Positions 1 through 9,783 of a stretch of 64,000 nucleotides of DNA are shown piece after piece; position 1 is the stretch's first letter; the number at the start of each line of letters is the position of its first letter. The stretch is from JAOUFP01 sp963801505 (lineage in GTDB: Bacteria; Nitrospirota; Thermodesulfovibrionia; Thermodesulfovibrionales; UBA6898), in contig CAWDEY010000010.1 of NCBI GenBank assembly GCA_963801505.1, forward strand, positions 62,001 to 126,000. The letters run 5' to 3'. The position numbers and the translations under genes were made by a program. Under the pieces are notes generated by a model, which worked only from the letters and a program-made list of their open reading frames with translations, had not been told where the DNA came from and ran no database searches.

Positions 1-2106
1 GTCCATGAAGTTATACATAAATTGAAAGTGGTTGGCGTTGCCGTTGGAGCCTTCAGTCTGTCTGTAGGCGCCTGCTGTCCAGTCCCTAAAGAGCAGTCTG
101 CCAGGGGCTGCGTAGACTTCAGGTATATGGCAGGTCCTGCAGTCGATCTTCTCGAAGTGAACGGCCGGGAAACCTGCGTGCGCGGGAACTCGGACGCTGG
201 ATGGCCTGCTATAGAATCCTTATTGGGATGATTACCATCAATATGGCAGCCTTCGCAGGTCACTGTGCCGTCAAGGACCTCATTGGCCTTTTCCAGTGTG
301 CTCCAGCCCTGCGCTATCTGGTGGTCCATCTTCTGGAGGAAGTGCTCCGGTAAGCGCCGGGTAGGTGTATGCATCACTACCAGAGCCGATAGTCCTTGCA
401 GGGACATCGCCCGAGACGTTATAGTGGCAGGTTGCGCACTTCACGCCGACTTTGTCATGTACGTCTGTGTCTTCCAGCTTGCCGACGATCTTTGCATTTT
501 GACTACAGCCACCAGGTCCACAGGAGGCATTATCGAAAATCCCCATCCATTGTCCCGGCAGAACCTTGCAGGGTCGTGCCGGCCTTGTCATTACACATCG
601 CCTGGACACTCGGCATCGCGCAGACGCCGCCACCAAACCAACCTGTGACCTGATCGCCCATCATTGCGTTAAACGTTGCGCAGCCAAGGCAGATGCCGAA
701 GCCGAACCTGTCCTGGTCGCCTACACCGGCCCTCTGTGCGCGTTTGCCCATACCGGTCTTGCAGCCAAACTCGCTCCAGACGGTGTCGTTGCCGCAGTCT
801 GTGCGCAAGTGCCATTAGCAGCGATCTTGTCCCAGTCTAAGGCACTCGCGACAGGAGGAGTCATCCTGAAGAAGTTACCGTAACCCGGTCAACATGCCGC
901 CGTAGCTTCCGGCTTCCATCGGCAGACCGATTTGTCGGAGCTTGTCCTTGCATGACACATAGCGCAGTTATGCGCTGTTAGGTACGCCGGCTATGCTGGA
1001 GCCCGGGATCTCAGCAGGCACGCCCGAAAGCGAACCGTTGCTAAGATTGATCAGTGCGCCGATACCAGCGGATGCTGACTGCTTGAAGAAGCCGATTGAG
1101 ACCGCTATGTTCCTGTTATATGAGTCGTAGATGGTGCCCGGTGTATAGGTGAAACGGGAGTCCGGATGTTGGTCCGTCCACTCCCGGCTGGAACGGCAGA
1201 TCATAAAAACCGTTACAATTAAGGTTGTCTGCAGGGCCCGGCATATTCACGCCGTCGCAACCCATTGATTTGTACCATGCCGCGCCTGTAGCAACTGCGT
1301 TCACATGGCACATCATGCAGTCAACTTCTGCCTTGTTGTCGCCAAGGAGCTGAGGATAATTGGCAGCTGAGGTGGCAACAATGCCGCCTGCGTAAGCGTT
1401 TCCACTACCATCAACAAACGGCGACTGATAGATAAATGTGCTGCCTGTGTCGTCATCGGCTGTCCCTGTAGTCCCATACTCTTTCATGTTAAGGTCATAC
1501 TCAAGCTGGCCGCCGCCAACGTGGCAGACGCCACAATCCTTGGCATACATGGGCGCAGTCATATCAGCCTGTCTTAATCCGTCTGCTGCTAAATTTTTCT
1601 TACCCGCCAACTGGCGGTTAGAAGGTGGTCAAAACCTGCCCGACATACCCGGGCTGGTTATGTTTTTGGGGGCGCCCCAGGTATTTCTCTGGGCGATTGT
1701 TAACCCTTCGTTTCTGCCCTCTGTGCTGTGCTTTCCTACAGAAGCACCATGCAGAGGCACTGTTACATCAAAGAAACTTTCCACCCAGGTCCCTGTCGCG
1801 CTTTTATTGGCCGTATACTTGGTGACAGTCCCTGTTCCGTCTTCATAATCAGTTGCGCAGAGCTCGTTTGAGCCTACGCCGCAATCCCTTTTTTGGGTGG
1901 TTAGCCAGGCTGCCTTGTCGCACCTATATGGCAGCCTGAGCAGGTCTGTTTAGGGCTGTAAGGCGTTGTTCCGTCGGTAATCGCATTACCGGCAGCATCC
2001 CTGACCGTCACATTCAGGATGTGCAGCAAACGCCATTGAAGAAAAAATGAGCAATACCATAACGGCAAGGACCGCAATCGGTATTCGCAATCTTGTCATT
2101 TTCATA
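1..2106 (-). pseudogene. Multiheme c-type cytochrome, frameshifted, 3' end cut by window edge
   Basis: Read on the minus strand, an ATG at 2106 opens a signal peptide (MKMTRLRIPIAVLAVMVLL...) ending near AFA-AH. The coding signal then jumps between frames. CxxCH haem-c motifs are at 1928-1942 (CSGCH), 1521-1535 (CGVCH), 1305-1319 (CMMCH), 952-966 (CAMCH), 424-438 (CATCH), 243-257 (CEGCH) and 127-141 (CRTCH), so at least seven haems. The stretch around 1625-1900 reads VPLHGASVGKHSTEG..., a type seen in large secreted cytochromes of metal reducers. Such proteins carry electrons in the periplasm or to the outer surface. Frame changes are needed near 2030, 1900, 1620, 1200, 800 and 555, and each segment between them still looks like cytochrome. 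That fits either indel errors or recent decay. No specific cytochrome family is assigned. Confidence 0.75.
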
Positions 2107-2313
2107 TCTGTTTCTCCAGATTATCAGGTTATTAATTCCACCAAAAAAATTTTTGACGGTCTGTCTTCTGAAATACCATTCGGATGCTACAATATTTTTT
2201 CTTGTCACCTCCTAATGAGTCTGCCATTTAATATTTAGGGGTTATACAGTAGATAGCAAGTAGTCGTGCTAAGTTGCACACATTCGCAATAATATGGTCA
2301 TGCTATCTCCAAA

Positions 2314-2482
2314 CTATTTAATTTAGTTAATAATTGACCTTTCAAATAAATATTTTATGGAGTCTGATCTAATACATTGCTTTCCGGCCAGGCAGGGTCA
2401 TTTCACCCCAAAAAGGGTTATTTTAGTCACTCGGTTGATTGATGGATAATCCTTAAAACGGCAGTTTAACCACAGAGTTCAC
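2314..2482 (-). repeat. Inverted-repeat copy A, upstream of the cytochrome gene
   Basis: Reverse-complemented, this stretch resembles 6686-6840 along its length. Shared blocks include GAACTCTGTGGTTAA, TAAAAT(A/G)ACCCTTT, GGTGAAATGAC, CCGGAAA and TAACTAAATT. It contains an ACCC-N6-GGGT dyad at 2405-2418. It lies between the divergent cytochrome and response-regulator genes, so it may hold promoter or operator sites. The outer part belongs to a dispersed repeat also present at 28090-28495. The rest of 2107-2731 holds a good Shine-Dalgarno-like AGGAGG near 2205-2215 (minus) but no convincing gene. Confidence 0.6.
2405..2418. promoter_or_regulatory. ACCC-N6-GGGT dyad (candidate operator A)
   Basis: An ACCC/GGGT inverted repeat with a 6-bp centre is kept in both copies of the flanking repeat (the other is at 6738-6751). 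It could bind the response regulator encoded between the copies. That is inference from position and symmetry only. Confidence 0.3.
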
Positions 2483-2731
2483 TAAGAAAATCAGAGATAT
2501 GACTAGGAGCTTCAGAGTTCTTCTATCTCATCTCTTTTGTTATTACTCTGTGTCCTGCTGTTTTGAAGTTGATTAGTTCCGAAAATAGGACATTTCCATT
2601 TTGACTTGTCAATTAGTTTCGCATGTATTGCAATTTTAAACAATAGATGTTAGTATCTCTGTATTAGCATGTTTCTTGTAACATAGTCTTATCAAGTTGC
2701 TTATTAACCGAAGACTGAAGAGGAAAAGATT

Positions 2732-4198
2732 ATGGCTATGTCCGGCGGTATAGACAAGAGACCCTCAGGAAAGAATAATGCGGGACTGAAGAGATTCCCG
2801 CAACCCTGCTCCGACGTAATCCAGAAAAAAATTTTGATCGTTGACGATGAAGCGATGATCAGACTGTCGCTGAAAAAGCTCTTCGAGAAGGAGGGGTTTA
2901 TCGTCTCGACAGCAAGTTCCGGCGCTTCCGCGCTGAAAATCCTGGAAGAGGAGACCCCTGAAATAGTTGTCCTGGACGTTCGTTTGCCGGATTCCAGCGG
3001 AATTGACCTCCTGAGGACCATTAAAGAGGTAAATCCTGAAACCGTGGTCATCATGATCACCGGGCATGGCGACATAAAAAGCTCTGTCGAGGCGATGAAG
3101 ATGGGGGCCTATGATTTCCTTGAAAAACCTCTTGATTTTGCGAACATCGGCAATATTCTCCAGACCCTCAAGAAAGAAAAACCACAGGCAGATAAGAACA
3201 GCGGGATGGACGATTTTGTCTTTGCGAGCGACACGATGAAAGAGGTCATCAGGATCGCGGACAGTTTGGCGACCAAGTCCGACGTAACGGTCCTTGTGCT
3301 CGGGGAAAGCGGTACCGGGAAAAATCTCCTCTGTGAGAGGATACACGAGCTGAGTTCCCGCAGAAATATGCCTTTTGTGGAGATCGGCTGCTCGCACATA
3401 CCAGACCATCTTATGGAAAGCGAACTCTTCGGCTATAACAAGGGCGCCTTCACTGATGCGAAGGAAACAAAAAAGGGGCTCTTTGAGCTGGCCCACGGCG
3501 GCACGGTGCTGCTTGACGAGATCGGCGACATGCCTTACCAGATGCAGTCAAAAATCCTCACTCTGATCGAAGAAAAAAGGTTCCGGAGGATCGGCGGACT
3601 TGATTACATACATGCTGACGTGAGAATACTGGCTGCGACAAACAGGGACCTTCCTGACCTTGTGCACGCCAGGAAATTCAGACTGGATCTTTTTTACCGG
3701 CTCAATGTCGCATCGATCGAGATGCCCCCGCTCAGGGAGCGGAAAAAAGATATACCTTTGCTCCTTCAATATTGTCTGGATAAAAGCGGTGAAAAATACG
3801 GCTTAAAACCGAAAGGCTTATCCGCGGGGGCCATGAAGTGTTTGCAGGAATACCAATGGCCCGGCAATGTAAGGGAACTCAAGAATTTGATCGAGAGGGT
3901 GGTCATTTTGTCAAAGGGAGACGAGATCACTGAGCACGATGTCCAGCCGGGTCTTTTCCCCGGAAAAAGGGAAGCGATACCGTCGGAGATAAGCGGAAAC
4001 AATCACCAGAAAGGCACGTCCCTCAAGGCTATGGAAGAAGCCTCGATTAAGGCGGCCTTTGAGCTGACCCATGGCAACCAGAGGAAGACGGCGGAACTGC
4101 TCGACATCAGCAGGGACACCCTCCGGTACCGCATCAAAAAAATGGGGCTGACGCGTCCGCAGGGAGAAAAGGGACCCGCACGAATGAGGACGCGATAG
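2732..4198 (+). CDS. NtrC-family sigma-54 response regulator with GAFTDA loop
   Basis: This is a 488-residue activator of RNA polymerase carrying sigma-54. A receiver domain spans ~33-145 with phospho-acceptor Asp82 (VVLDVRLP). The AAA+ domain (~160-390) has Walker A GESGTGKN, Walker B-like GGTVLLDEIG and an arginine-finger region. A Fis-type helix-turn-helix closes the protein (HGNQRKTAELLDISRDTLRY). The sigma-54 contact loop reads GAFTDA where almost all active family members have GAFTGA. An N-terminal extension of ~30 residues precedes the receiver. The start is ATG 2732, with a purine-rich AGAGGAAAAG upstream. The sensor kinase follows 28 bp downstream, so the two probably form a two-component pair. 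Target genes are unknown, but the divergent cytochrome is the obvious candidate. Confidence 0.9.
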   Translation: MAMSGGIDKRPSGKNNAGLKRFPQPCSDVIQKKILIVDDEAMIRLSLKKLFEKEGFIVSTASSGASALKILEEETPEIVVLDVRLPDSSGIDLLRTIKEVNPETVVIMITGHGDIKSSVEAMKMGAYDFLEKPLDFANIGNILQTLKKEKPQADKNSGMDDFVFASDTMKEVIRIADSLATKSDVTVLVLGESGTGKNLLCERIHELSSRRNMPFVEIGCSHIPDHLMESELFGYNKGAFTDAKETKKGLFELAHGGTVLLDEIGDMPYQMQSKILTLIEEKRFRRIGGLDYIHADVRILAATNRDLPDLVHARKFRLDLFYRLNVASIEMPPLRERKKDIPLLLQYCLDKSGEKYGLKPKGLSAGAMKCLQEYQWPGNVRELKNLIERVVILSKGDEITEHDVQPGLFPGKREAIPSEISGNNHQKGTSLKAMEEASIKAAFELTHGNQRKTAELLDISRDTLRYRIKKMGLTRPQGEKGPARMRTR

Positions 4199-4226
4199 CG
4201 GGTACTTCTGTGAAGCTCCAAATACC

Positions 4227-6101
4227 TTGTTTGAGAAGATGTGGACGAAAAACTATCTCGTTGTTTTTCTGGTCCTTTGGACACTTCTGGTTGCCGCTTC
4301 GGTGATCTGGAACTTTTACCGAAATCATGAGGAAACTGTCGAGAGGGCGCGCATTGAGGCACAGACCATTTTTCAGCATAACCTGGCTTACAGACGATGG
4401 AATACCGCACATGGAGGCGTCTATGCGGAAGTCACCAATGAGAACCAGCCGAACCCTTATCTCATTTCCCCCAGGAGAGATGTCGTTACAAAAGAGGGGA
4501 CAAGACTCACGCTTATCAACCCTTTTCAGATGACAAAACAGGCCTACGAACTGCTCAGCAAACAGTCACCGCTGGCCTCCATAAACCGGACGATCAGCCT
4601 GAAGCCTCTCAACCCCTTGAATACACCGGACACATGGGAAACAAAGGCCCTGAGGGCCTTTGAAGAGGGCAAGACAGAGTTCAGTGAAATTACCGAGATA
4701 AACGGTCTTCCCTATATGCGCGTCCTGAGACCCTATATGACGGAAGAGGGGTGTCTGAAATGTCACGGCCACCAGGGCTATAAGGTGGGGGACATCCGGG
4801 GCGCCATGAGTATAGCCGTGCCGATGCAGCCCTATTATGCGGCTGCCTCAACTACGGCATGGATTACTTTTATAACCCACCTTTTCCTCTGGCTGATCGG
4901 CGCCGGAGCGATTGTTTTGTTCTCCGGGGGGCTTCGGCGTTATCAGGGGGCGATCGAGGAAAGCGAGAGGAAGTTCCGTATTGTATCGGAGTTCGCCTAT
5001 GACTTCGAATTCTGGATCAAGGAAGATGGAGAGTTTGTTTTCATGTCGCCTTCCTGCGAACGGATAACCGGATACAGCCAGTCTGAATTCATGGAAAAAC
5101 CGGATCTCCTGAACACGATCATCCATCCTGACGACAGGGATGCCTGTCACAACCACATCGTAGATTTCAGAACTTCCTTGCATGAAGAGATGGAATTCCG
5201 CATTATTGCCAGGGACGGGCAGGTGAGGTGGTTGTCCCACTTTTGCGGTCCCATTTATGTGAATGGAGAATTTCTCGGGAGAAGGTCGAGCAACAGGGAC
5301 ATAACAGAAAGAAAGAAACTGGAAGACACACTTTTGCAGGCCCGAAAGATGGAATCCCTCGGCCAGTTCGCAGGCGGAATAGCCCATGACTTCAACAATG
5401 TTCTCACCGCAATAGGCGGGTTCGCCCATCTTCTGAGCGATGTCCCTGAAAACAAAGATAAGGATTCAGCGGAATGTATCGAACAGATATCTCTGGCTGT
5501 CAAGTTCGGAAAGAACCTTACGTCCAACCTTCTCACCTTCGGGCGCAAGCAGATTATCAATCCTGTGAATGTGGAATTGAGTCAGATCATAAATACCATA
5601 TCGGATATGCTGAAGACGCTTATTCCCGAAGAAATTGCGTTGAAGATTTCTCTGGCTGAGGACGAAAGCCCCATCTTTGCCGACCCCTATCAAATCGGGC
5701 AGATTATTATCAACCTCTGCACCAATGCAAAGGACGCAATGCCCCTTGGCGGGGAACTCCATATCAAAACAGACCTTCTCCTGCTGCGTGAGAAATATAC
5801 CGGCAAATACGCCACTGTAACGCCCGGCACATATATGATGCTCTCTGTGCGTGATACAGGGACGGGCATGGATGAGAAAACCATGGACCACATTTTTGAG
5901 CCTTTTTTTTCCACGAAGCACAGTGGGAAGGGAACAGGGCTCGGACTTACCATTGTGCACAGTATTGTCCAGCAGCACAATGGTTTCATAGATATAGAAA
6001 GCGAAGTGAATAAAGGGACGACCTTCAAAATTTTCTTTCCCGCATCCCGGGTGCATAATCATGAAATGCCTGTAACAGAACCTAAGACAAAAGACGCGTA
6101 A
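4227..6101 (+). CDS. Sensor histidine kinase with haem-c (DUF3365-like) periplasmic domain and PAS
   Basis: The 624-residue inner-membrane kinase has a first TM segment at ~10-30. A periplasmic DUF3365/Tll0287-like domain carries a haem-c motif, CLKCH at residues 176-180, followed by a second TM (~206-232). A PAS domain (~245-370), HisKA with GIAHDFNN, and an HATPase with N, G1 (DTGTGM) and G2 (GKGTGLGL) boxes come next. The haem suggests it senses redox potential or a small ligand such as NO, CO or O2 (family inference). The frame opens at TTG 4227, and ATG 4239 is an alternative start. After the stop at 6099-6101 the coding signal continues in another frame as a receiver domain. The original product may therefore be a hybrid kinase split by a one-base shift. 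Confidence 0.88.
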   Translation: MFEKMWTKNYLVVFLVLWTLLVAASVIWNFYRNHEETVERARIEAQTIFQHNLAYRRWNTAHGGVYAEVTNENQPNPYLISPRRDVVTKEGTRLTLINPFQMTKQAYELLSKQSPLASINRTISLKPLNPLNTPDTWETKALRAFEEGKTEFSEITEINGLPYMRVLRPYMTEEGCLKCHGHQGYKVGDIRGAMSIAVPMQPYYAAASTTAWITFITHLFLWLIGAGAIVLFSGGLRRYQGAIEESERKFRIVSEFAYDFEFWIKEDGEFVFMSPSCERITGYSQSEFMEKPDLLNTIIHPDDRDACHNHIVDFRTSLHEEMEFRIIARDGQVRWLSHFCGPIYVNGEFLGRRSSNRDITERKKLEDTLLQARKMESLGQFAGGIAHDFNNVLTAIGGFAHLLSDVPENKDKDSAECIEQISLAVKFGKNLTSNLLTFGRKQIINPVNVELSQIINTISDMLKTLIPEEIALKISLAEDESPIFADPYQIGQIIINLCTNAKDAMPLGGELHIKTDLLLLREKYTGKYATVTPGTYMMLSVRDTGTGMDEKTMDHIFEPFFSTKHSGKGTGLGLTIVHSIVQQHNGFIDIESEVNKGTTFKIFFPASRVHNHEMPVTEPKTKDA

Positions 6102-6494
6102 CTCCCGGAAAAGGGACTTTATTGGTGGCAGAGGATGACGAATCCGTAAGAAAATTTCTCCGGAAGCTGCTTGTCAAAAGAGGTTATACCGTGGTCCTTG
6201 CCGAGGACGGAGAAGAGGCGATCAGGAAATACCATGAAAACAGGGATTCTATAGATATGCTTATTTTAGACGTGGTATTGCCTGGGAGAAACGGCAGCGA
6301 AGTCTATGATTTCATAAAATCCGACAGACCTGATATAAAAGCCCTGTTCATAAGCGGTTACACCGATGACATCATCACGGCAGACGGTATTTCTAGATGA
6401 AAACCTTCAGTTTTTATCGAAACCGATCGATGCTGAGGAGTTGCTGGCGATAGTCCAGGCAAACATGGAGAGCAAGGGAGAAGGGAAATTCTAA
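6101..6494 (+). pseudogene. Receiver domain, frameshifted; likely C-terminus of the preceding kinase
   Basis: Translation in the +2 frame gives TPGKGTLLVAEDDESV..., a normal receiver start, with phospho-acceptor Asp in LILDVVLPG. The frame stops at 6398-6400, but the next frame continues as LDENLQFLSKPIDAEELL and ends at TAA 6492-6494. This restores the conserved KP motif, so an extra base near 6388-6391 is indicated. The only start codon is TTG 6122, without a ribosome site. The linker before LLVAEDD is typical of hybrid kinases, which suggests fusion to the upstream kinase. Stand-alone function is doubtful as the sequence reads here. Confidence 0.7.
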
Positions 6495-6685
6495 AATACT
6501 ATTCACCGCAAAGGCGCAAAGTTCGCAAAGAAAAACAAAGACTTGGAATGGAAACGTAATCCACCATTACGGTTATCCTGGTTTTAACCCGAACTCCTTG
6601 ATTTTCCTCGCTTGGAAGCGCTAAGTCATCCATTCGCATCTATGATGCGATTTATGGATGCTTACCTACTGTTGACTCGTTCTCT
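6495..6685. repeat. Dispersed intergenic repeat (CGCAAAGTTCGCAAAG type)
   Basis: Begins CGCAAAGGCGCAAAGTTCGC and runs through AATCCACCATTAC and GAACTCCTTGATTTTCCT. The same blocks in the same order occur at 28112-28220. The region codes for nothing recognisable. It merges into the inverted-repeat copy B that follows. Confidence 0.7.
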
Positions 6686-6840
6686 GCGAACTCTGTGGTT
6701 AACTGCTTTATTTAAGATCTTCCGCGTGCCTAAAATGACCCTTTATTGGGTGAAATGACGCAAGCTGACCGGAAAAAAATGAATTAGGCGGGATCCACAA
6801 ATCATTTTCTGAAAGTTCATTTAATAACTAAATTGCATAG
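6686..6840 (+). repeat. Inverted-repeat copy B, downstream of the two-component genes
   Basis: This is homologous, in opposite orientation, to 2314-2482. It includes the ACCC-N6-GGGT dyad at 6738-6751 and the AT-rich block ending TAACTAAATTGCATAG. In copy A the AT-rich end points to a cytochrome start. Here 6841-7130 shows no convincing gene downstream, though GGAGAAAC near 6957 resembles the leader before the cytochrome ATG. Confidence 0.6.
6738..6751. promoter_or_regulatory. ACCC-N6-GGGT dyad (candidate operator B)
   Basis: This is the counterpart of the dyad at 2405-2418, in the same relative place in the duplicated segment. Its function is inferred from conservation and symmetry only. 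Confidence 0.3.
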
Positions 6841-7135
6841 TTAGTGTCTGTGTACAACCTGGAGTGCTTCTGTTTTGTCATTCCGCAGGAGGTGGAAATC
6901 CAGCAATTTCAAAGGGTCCGGCTCACCCGGTCAAGTAAATGGCGATACCTGATTTTTGGAGAAACTCTTTCCCGGGATTTGATTGGGACAGCGTTCTTTA
7001 GTTCAATCGTATTGCAACAATGCATATGCTAAACAAGGCATATAACTTGCAAGCTATTAAAGTGCTTCGGGGTTAATAAAGAAAACTCCAGCAAGGGACG
7101 ATCCTGATCTTAACGACTTTAGGGAAGCCAAAACA

Positions 7136-7921
7136 TTGAACAGAGACGAAGAAAAGACCAGAAAACAACTGATTGATGAGTTAAAAGACTTGCGCCGACA
7201 GATCGCAGAGGCAGAAAGCCGCATAATTCTATCAATGGGCTTATGCGAAACTCAAAGGGACGATAACGCCGTGACGGAAGAGAAAAAAAGGGCCGCTAAC
7301 GAGAGGGCAAAGACAGAAGGGATTATTGCGGCTATAGGAGACGGGGTAAGGATCATAGATACTGACTTCAGGATCGTGTATGAAAACCAGAGTACATAAG
7401 GAACTACTCGGGGACCATGTAGGTGAATACTGTTTCAGCGCATACAGGCAAAGGGACCAGGAATGTGAAATGTGCCCACTCGTCGTGACCCTTGAGGAGG
7501 GGCTGATCCACAAGGCAGAAAGATCCTTGCCGACGGAAACAGGGACAAAGCACCTCGGCCTTACCGCTTCTCCTTTAAGAGACGCTTCAGGCAGGATCAT
7601 AGCTGCGGTCGTAGTTGTCAGGGACATAACCGAGCGCAAACTTATTGGAGACGGAACGGGAGAAATTGATAGCTCGAACTGCAGGAAGCCCTTGCAAAAA
7701 TCAAGACTTTGAGCGGACTGATACCGACCTGTGCCTGGTGCAGAAAAGTTCGGGATGACAAAGGCTACTGGAATGGACTGGAAAAGTATATACGTGAAAA
7801 TTCCGACGCTGATTTTACTCACGGCATATGTCCCGAATGCCTGAAGAAAACCGAGCCTGAAATATATAATGAATTGTTATCGGAAAATGGACACGAAAAA
7901 AAAGTTTTCTTGCTGCAATGA
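7136..7921 (+). pseudogene. PAS-domain protein with C-terminal CxxC...CxxC module, frameshifted
   Basis: Three frames join into one PAS protein. The first (from TTG 7136) gives a coiled-coil start and ...GIIAAIGDGVRIIDTDFRIVYENQ. The second (to ~7660) continues HKELLGDHVGEYCFSAYR and ends in the PAS-associated VVVRDITERK. The third contains ELQEALAKIKTLSG and then LIPTCAWCRKVRDD...GICPECLKK. The last part is a short cysteine-pair module (CAWC/CPEC) often found at the C-terminus of PAS and receiver proteins, which may bind metal. No output domain such as a kinase or GGDEF is present. Frame changes lie near 7390 and 7675. The role is probably sensing within a relay, but the partner is unknown. 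Confidence 0.65.
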
Positions 7922-7985
7922 GACGGTTCCATTTTATGCATACTGCAGGGACATGCGGCGAAAACACAATAAATTGGAGGACAAG

Positions 7986-9099
7986 ATGAGAGAAACACTT
8001 ATTACTTTGACCGTTGCAGTTATTATGGTCGTGCCGGGTTTGACAGGCCGCTTATACGCCGGTGAAAATGGGGCCAAAAATCCAGACTCAGAAGTAAAGA
8101 CGAAATTGACGTCTCGCAAGGTCCGGCGGAGGCAAAAGAAGAGAGGGAGAAGAAGAAGCCGAAGAGGCAGAAGCAAGGCGGTTGAAGCCAGCAAAAAAAG
8201 TCATTGTCGCCAAAGGCAAACGGAGCGGATATCAACATGTTTATGCTGATGCGCGCCATGAACATAGTTGCTCCGAAGTACTCAAAAAATGCGAGGCAGC
8301 GACGCCTGAAACTATCCGGGAAGATACGGAAAGAGGCGCTGGACAGGCTGATATTCGAGGAGTTGGCTGTGCAGGAAGCGATAAGGCAGGGCATCAATCC
8401 TGCGCCTGAGGCCATTGAGAAGGTAGTGGCCCAGGTCAGGGAAAACGCGGGATCAGAAGAGGCTTACAGGGAATACCTTGAGAAATCTCCTCTACTGAAG
8501 ATACGCTGAAGGACCTTATCGAGAGGAGTCAGCGTTACGAGCTGATCACCGCAAGAGAGATTTACGAGAAGGCCAAAGTCGACGAGAAGGTTCTCCGGGC
8601 TGAATATGAAAAGGAGAAGGGGAAGTTTATATTGCCGGACAATTTTGTGGCCGAAGATGTCTTTTTCCCACAGATGAAGGATGAAGAGGCGACGCTAAAA
8701 AAAGCTGATGAGGTGCTGGACTACCATCAGGAAGAACAATAATGATGTCTGGAAGCTGGTGCTGGACGGCACGTTCATCGTGAAAAAGACAAATATCAGG
8801 AAGGAGAAACTCCCTGAACTCTATAAGGCTGTGACCGGCATGAAGGTGGGTGAACTGAGCGGCGTGATTAAAGACAAAGACGGTTTTCATATCATAAAGG
8901 TCACCAAAAAGGAGCCTTCGCGTCAGCTCACCTTTGAAGAGGCAAAAAGCTGCGCTCGAACCGAAATTCCTGGTGCCCTGCCCAGGACCAGAGGAAGGAA
9001 GAGTGGGAAAAGGAACTGAGGAAAAATGCAAAAATCGAGATCATGCTCGATGAGGTTGAAAAAACGAGGCAAGAGAAGGGAGCAAAACAGAAATTATAG
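7986..9099 (+). pseudogene. SurA/PpiC-type peptidyl-prolyl isomerase, frameshifted
   Basis: ATG 7986 follows GGAGGACAAG and opens a signal peptide (MRETLITLTVAVIMVV...). A Lys/Glu-rich linker is followed by a SurA-like N-domain (ALDRLIFEELAVQEAIRQG). A parvulin domain comes last, with DGFHIIKVTKKEPSRQLTFE near 8880-8940. Such proteins are periplasmic chaperones that help outer-membrane protein folding. Frame changes are needed near 8170, 8300, 8490, 8720 and 8960. Every segment still matches the family, and the last frame ends LDEVEKTRQEKGAKQKL at TAG 9097-9099. As written it cannot make a full protein. Indel error is a plausible explanation. Confidence 0.7.
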
Positions 9100-9160
9100 A
9101 TTAATGTCCGGTCCGATTGCAGTAGGACCAAATTTTAAGTAACACAAAGGAGAGAGTTTT

Positions 9161-9731
9161 ATGGAAGAGGTAAAGGCAAGAGGTCCGAATTTTGTTTATA
9201 CAAAAAAGTATATCCTTCAGGAATATGGCCCTGAAGTGTGGGGAAAGCTGCTTTCCAGGTTGCCTGCGGATGCGGCTGAAATCTGGCTTGGGCCACCCTT
9301 GGCCAACATGAGTTACCCCTTCAGCGCTTTTAAGCTTATGGTGGCTGACCTGTCAAAAGAAGCCGGAATAGTTCAGGAAGCCGAGACAGCCTGCTTATAC
9401 GAATTTATTGCAGATAGTAGCCTGAACATACTTTATAAGGCTTTTTTTCAGCTTGCGAATCCCTCTTTTGTGATCAGGAACTATCCGAAGTTATGGAACC
9501 GATTTTTTGAAACAGGGAAGGTGGAAGTGCCTGTAGCAGAAAAAGGACATGCAACATTGAAATTTATTCTTCCCGAGATCTTTTTAGACTGGATTTCACC
9601 TGCCTGCCTGGGTTATTCAAAAAAAGCGGTCGAAATGGCTGGAGGCAGGAATCTGTTTATTAAGCAAAAAAGCGAAACTTTGCTTCACGGATAGTATATG
9701 GGAGATTGTCTACGAGCTGCGATGGGATGAA
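9161..9731 (+). CDS. Conserved protein of unknown function (TIGR02265/DUF2378-like)
   Basis: ATG 9161 follows AAAGGAGAGAG, a strong ribosome site. The ~177-residue frame reads ARGPNFVYTKKYILQEYG..., with the later motif WISPACLGYSKKAVEMAGG. This pattern resembles TIGR02265/DUF2378 or haem-NO-binding-like proteins of myxobacteria and Geobacter-type bacteria, from memory only. The first frame stops at 9692-9694. A one-base shift near 9675 lets it end as DSIWEIVYELRWDE with TAA at 9729-9731, a more natural C-terminus. There is no signal peptide or TM segment. The gene is convergent with the chemosensory operon. Its function is not known. Confidence 0.6.
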
Positions 9732-9783
9732 TAACATCAGGTGGTAAAGTCCCTGATTCCAAAAGAGGTCGGTGAGAGGCCTA

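Noticed and set aside
265..883. Plus-strand frames of 85-127 codons at the left end
   Set aside because: They lie antisense to CxxCH-bearing cytochrome segments, have no ribosome sites and show no family-like sequence.
6844..7032. 62-codon plus-strand frame after repeat copy B
   Set aside because: Its start codon is not convincing, no clear ribosome site precedes it and the composition is unlike a protein; probably noise, though it sits where a promoter-driven gene might be expected.
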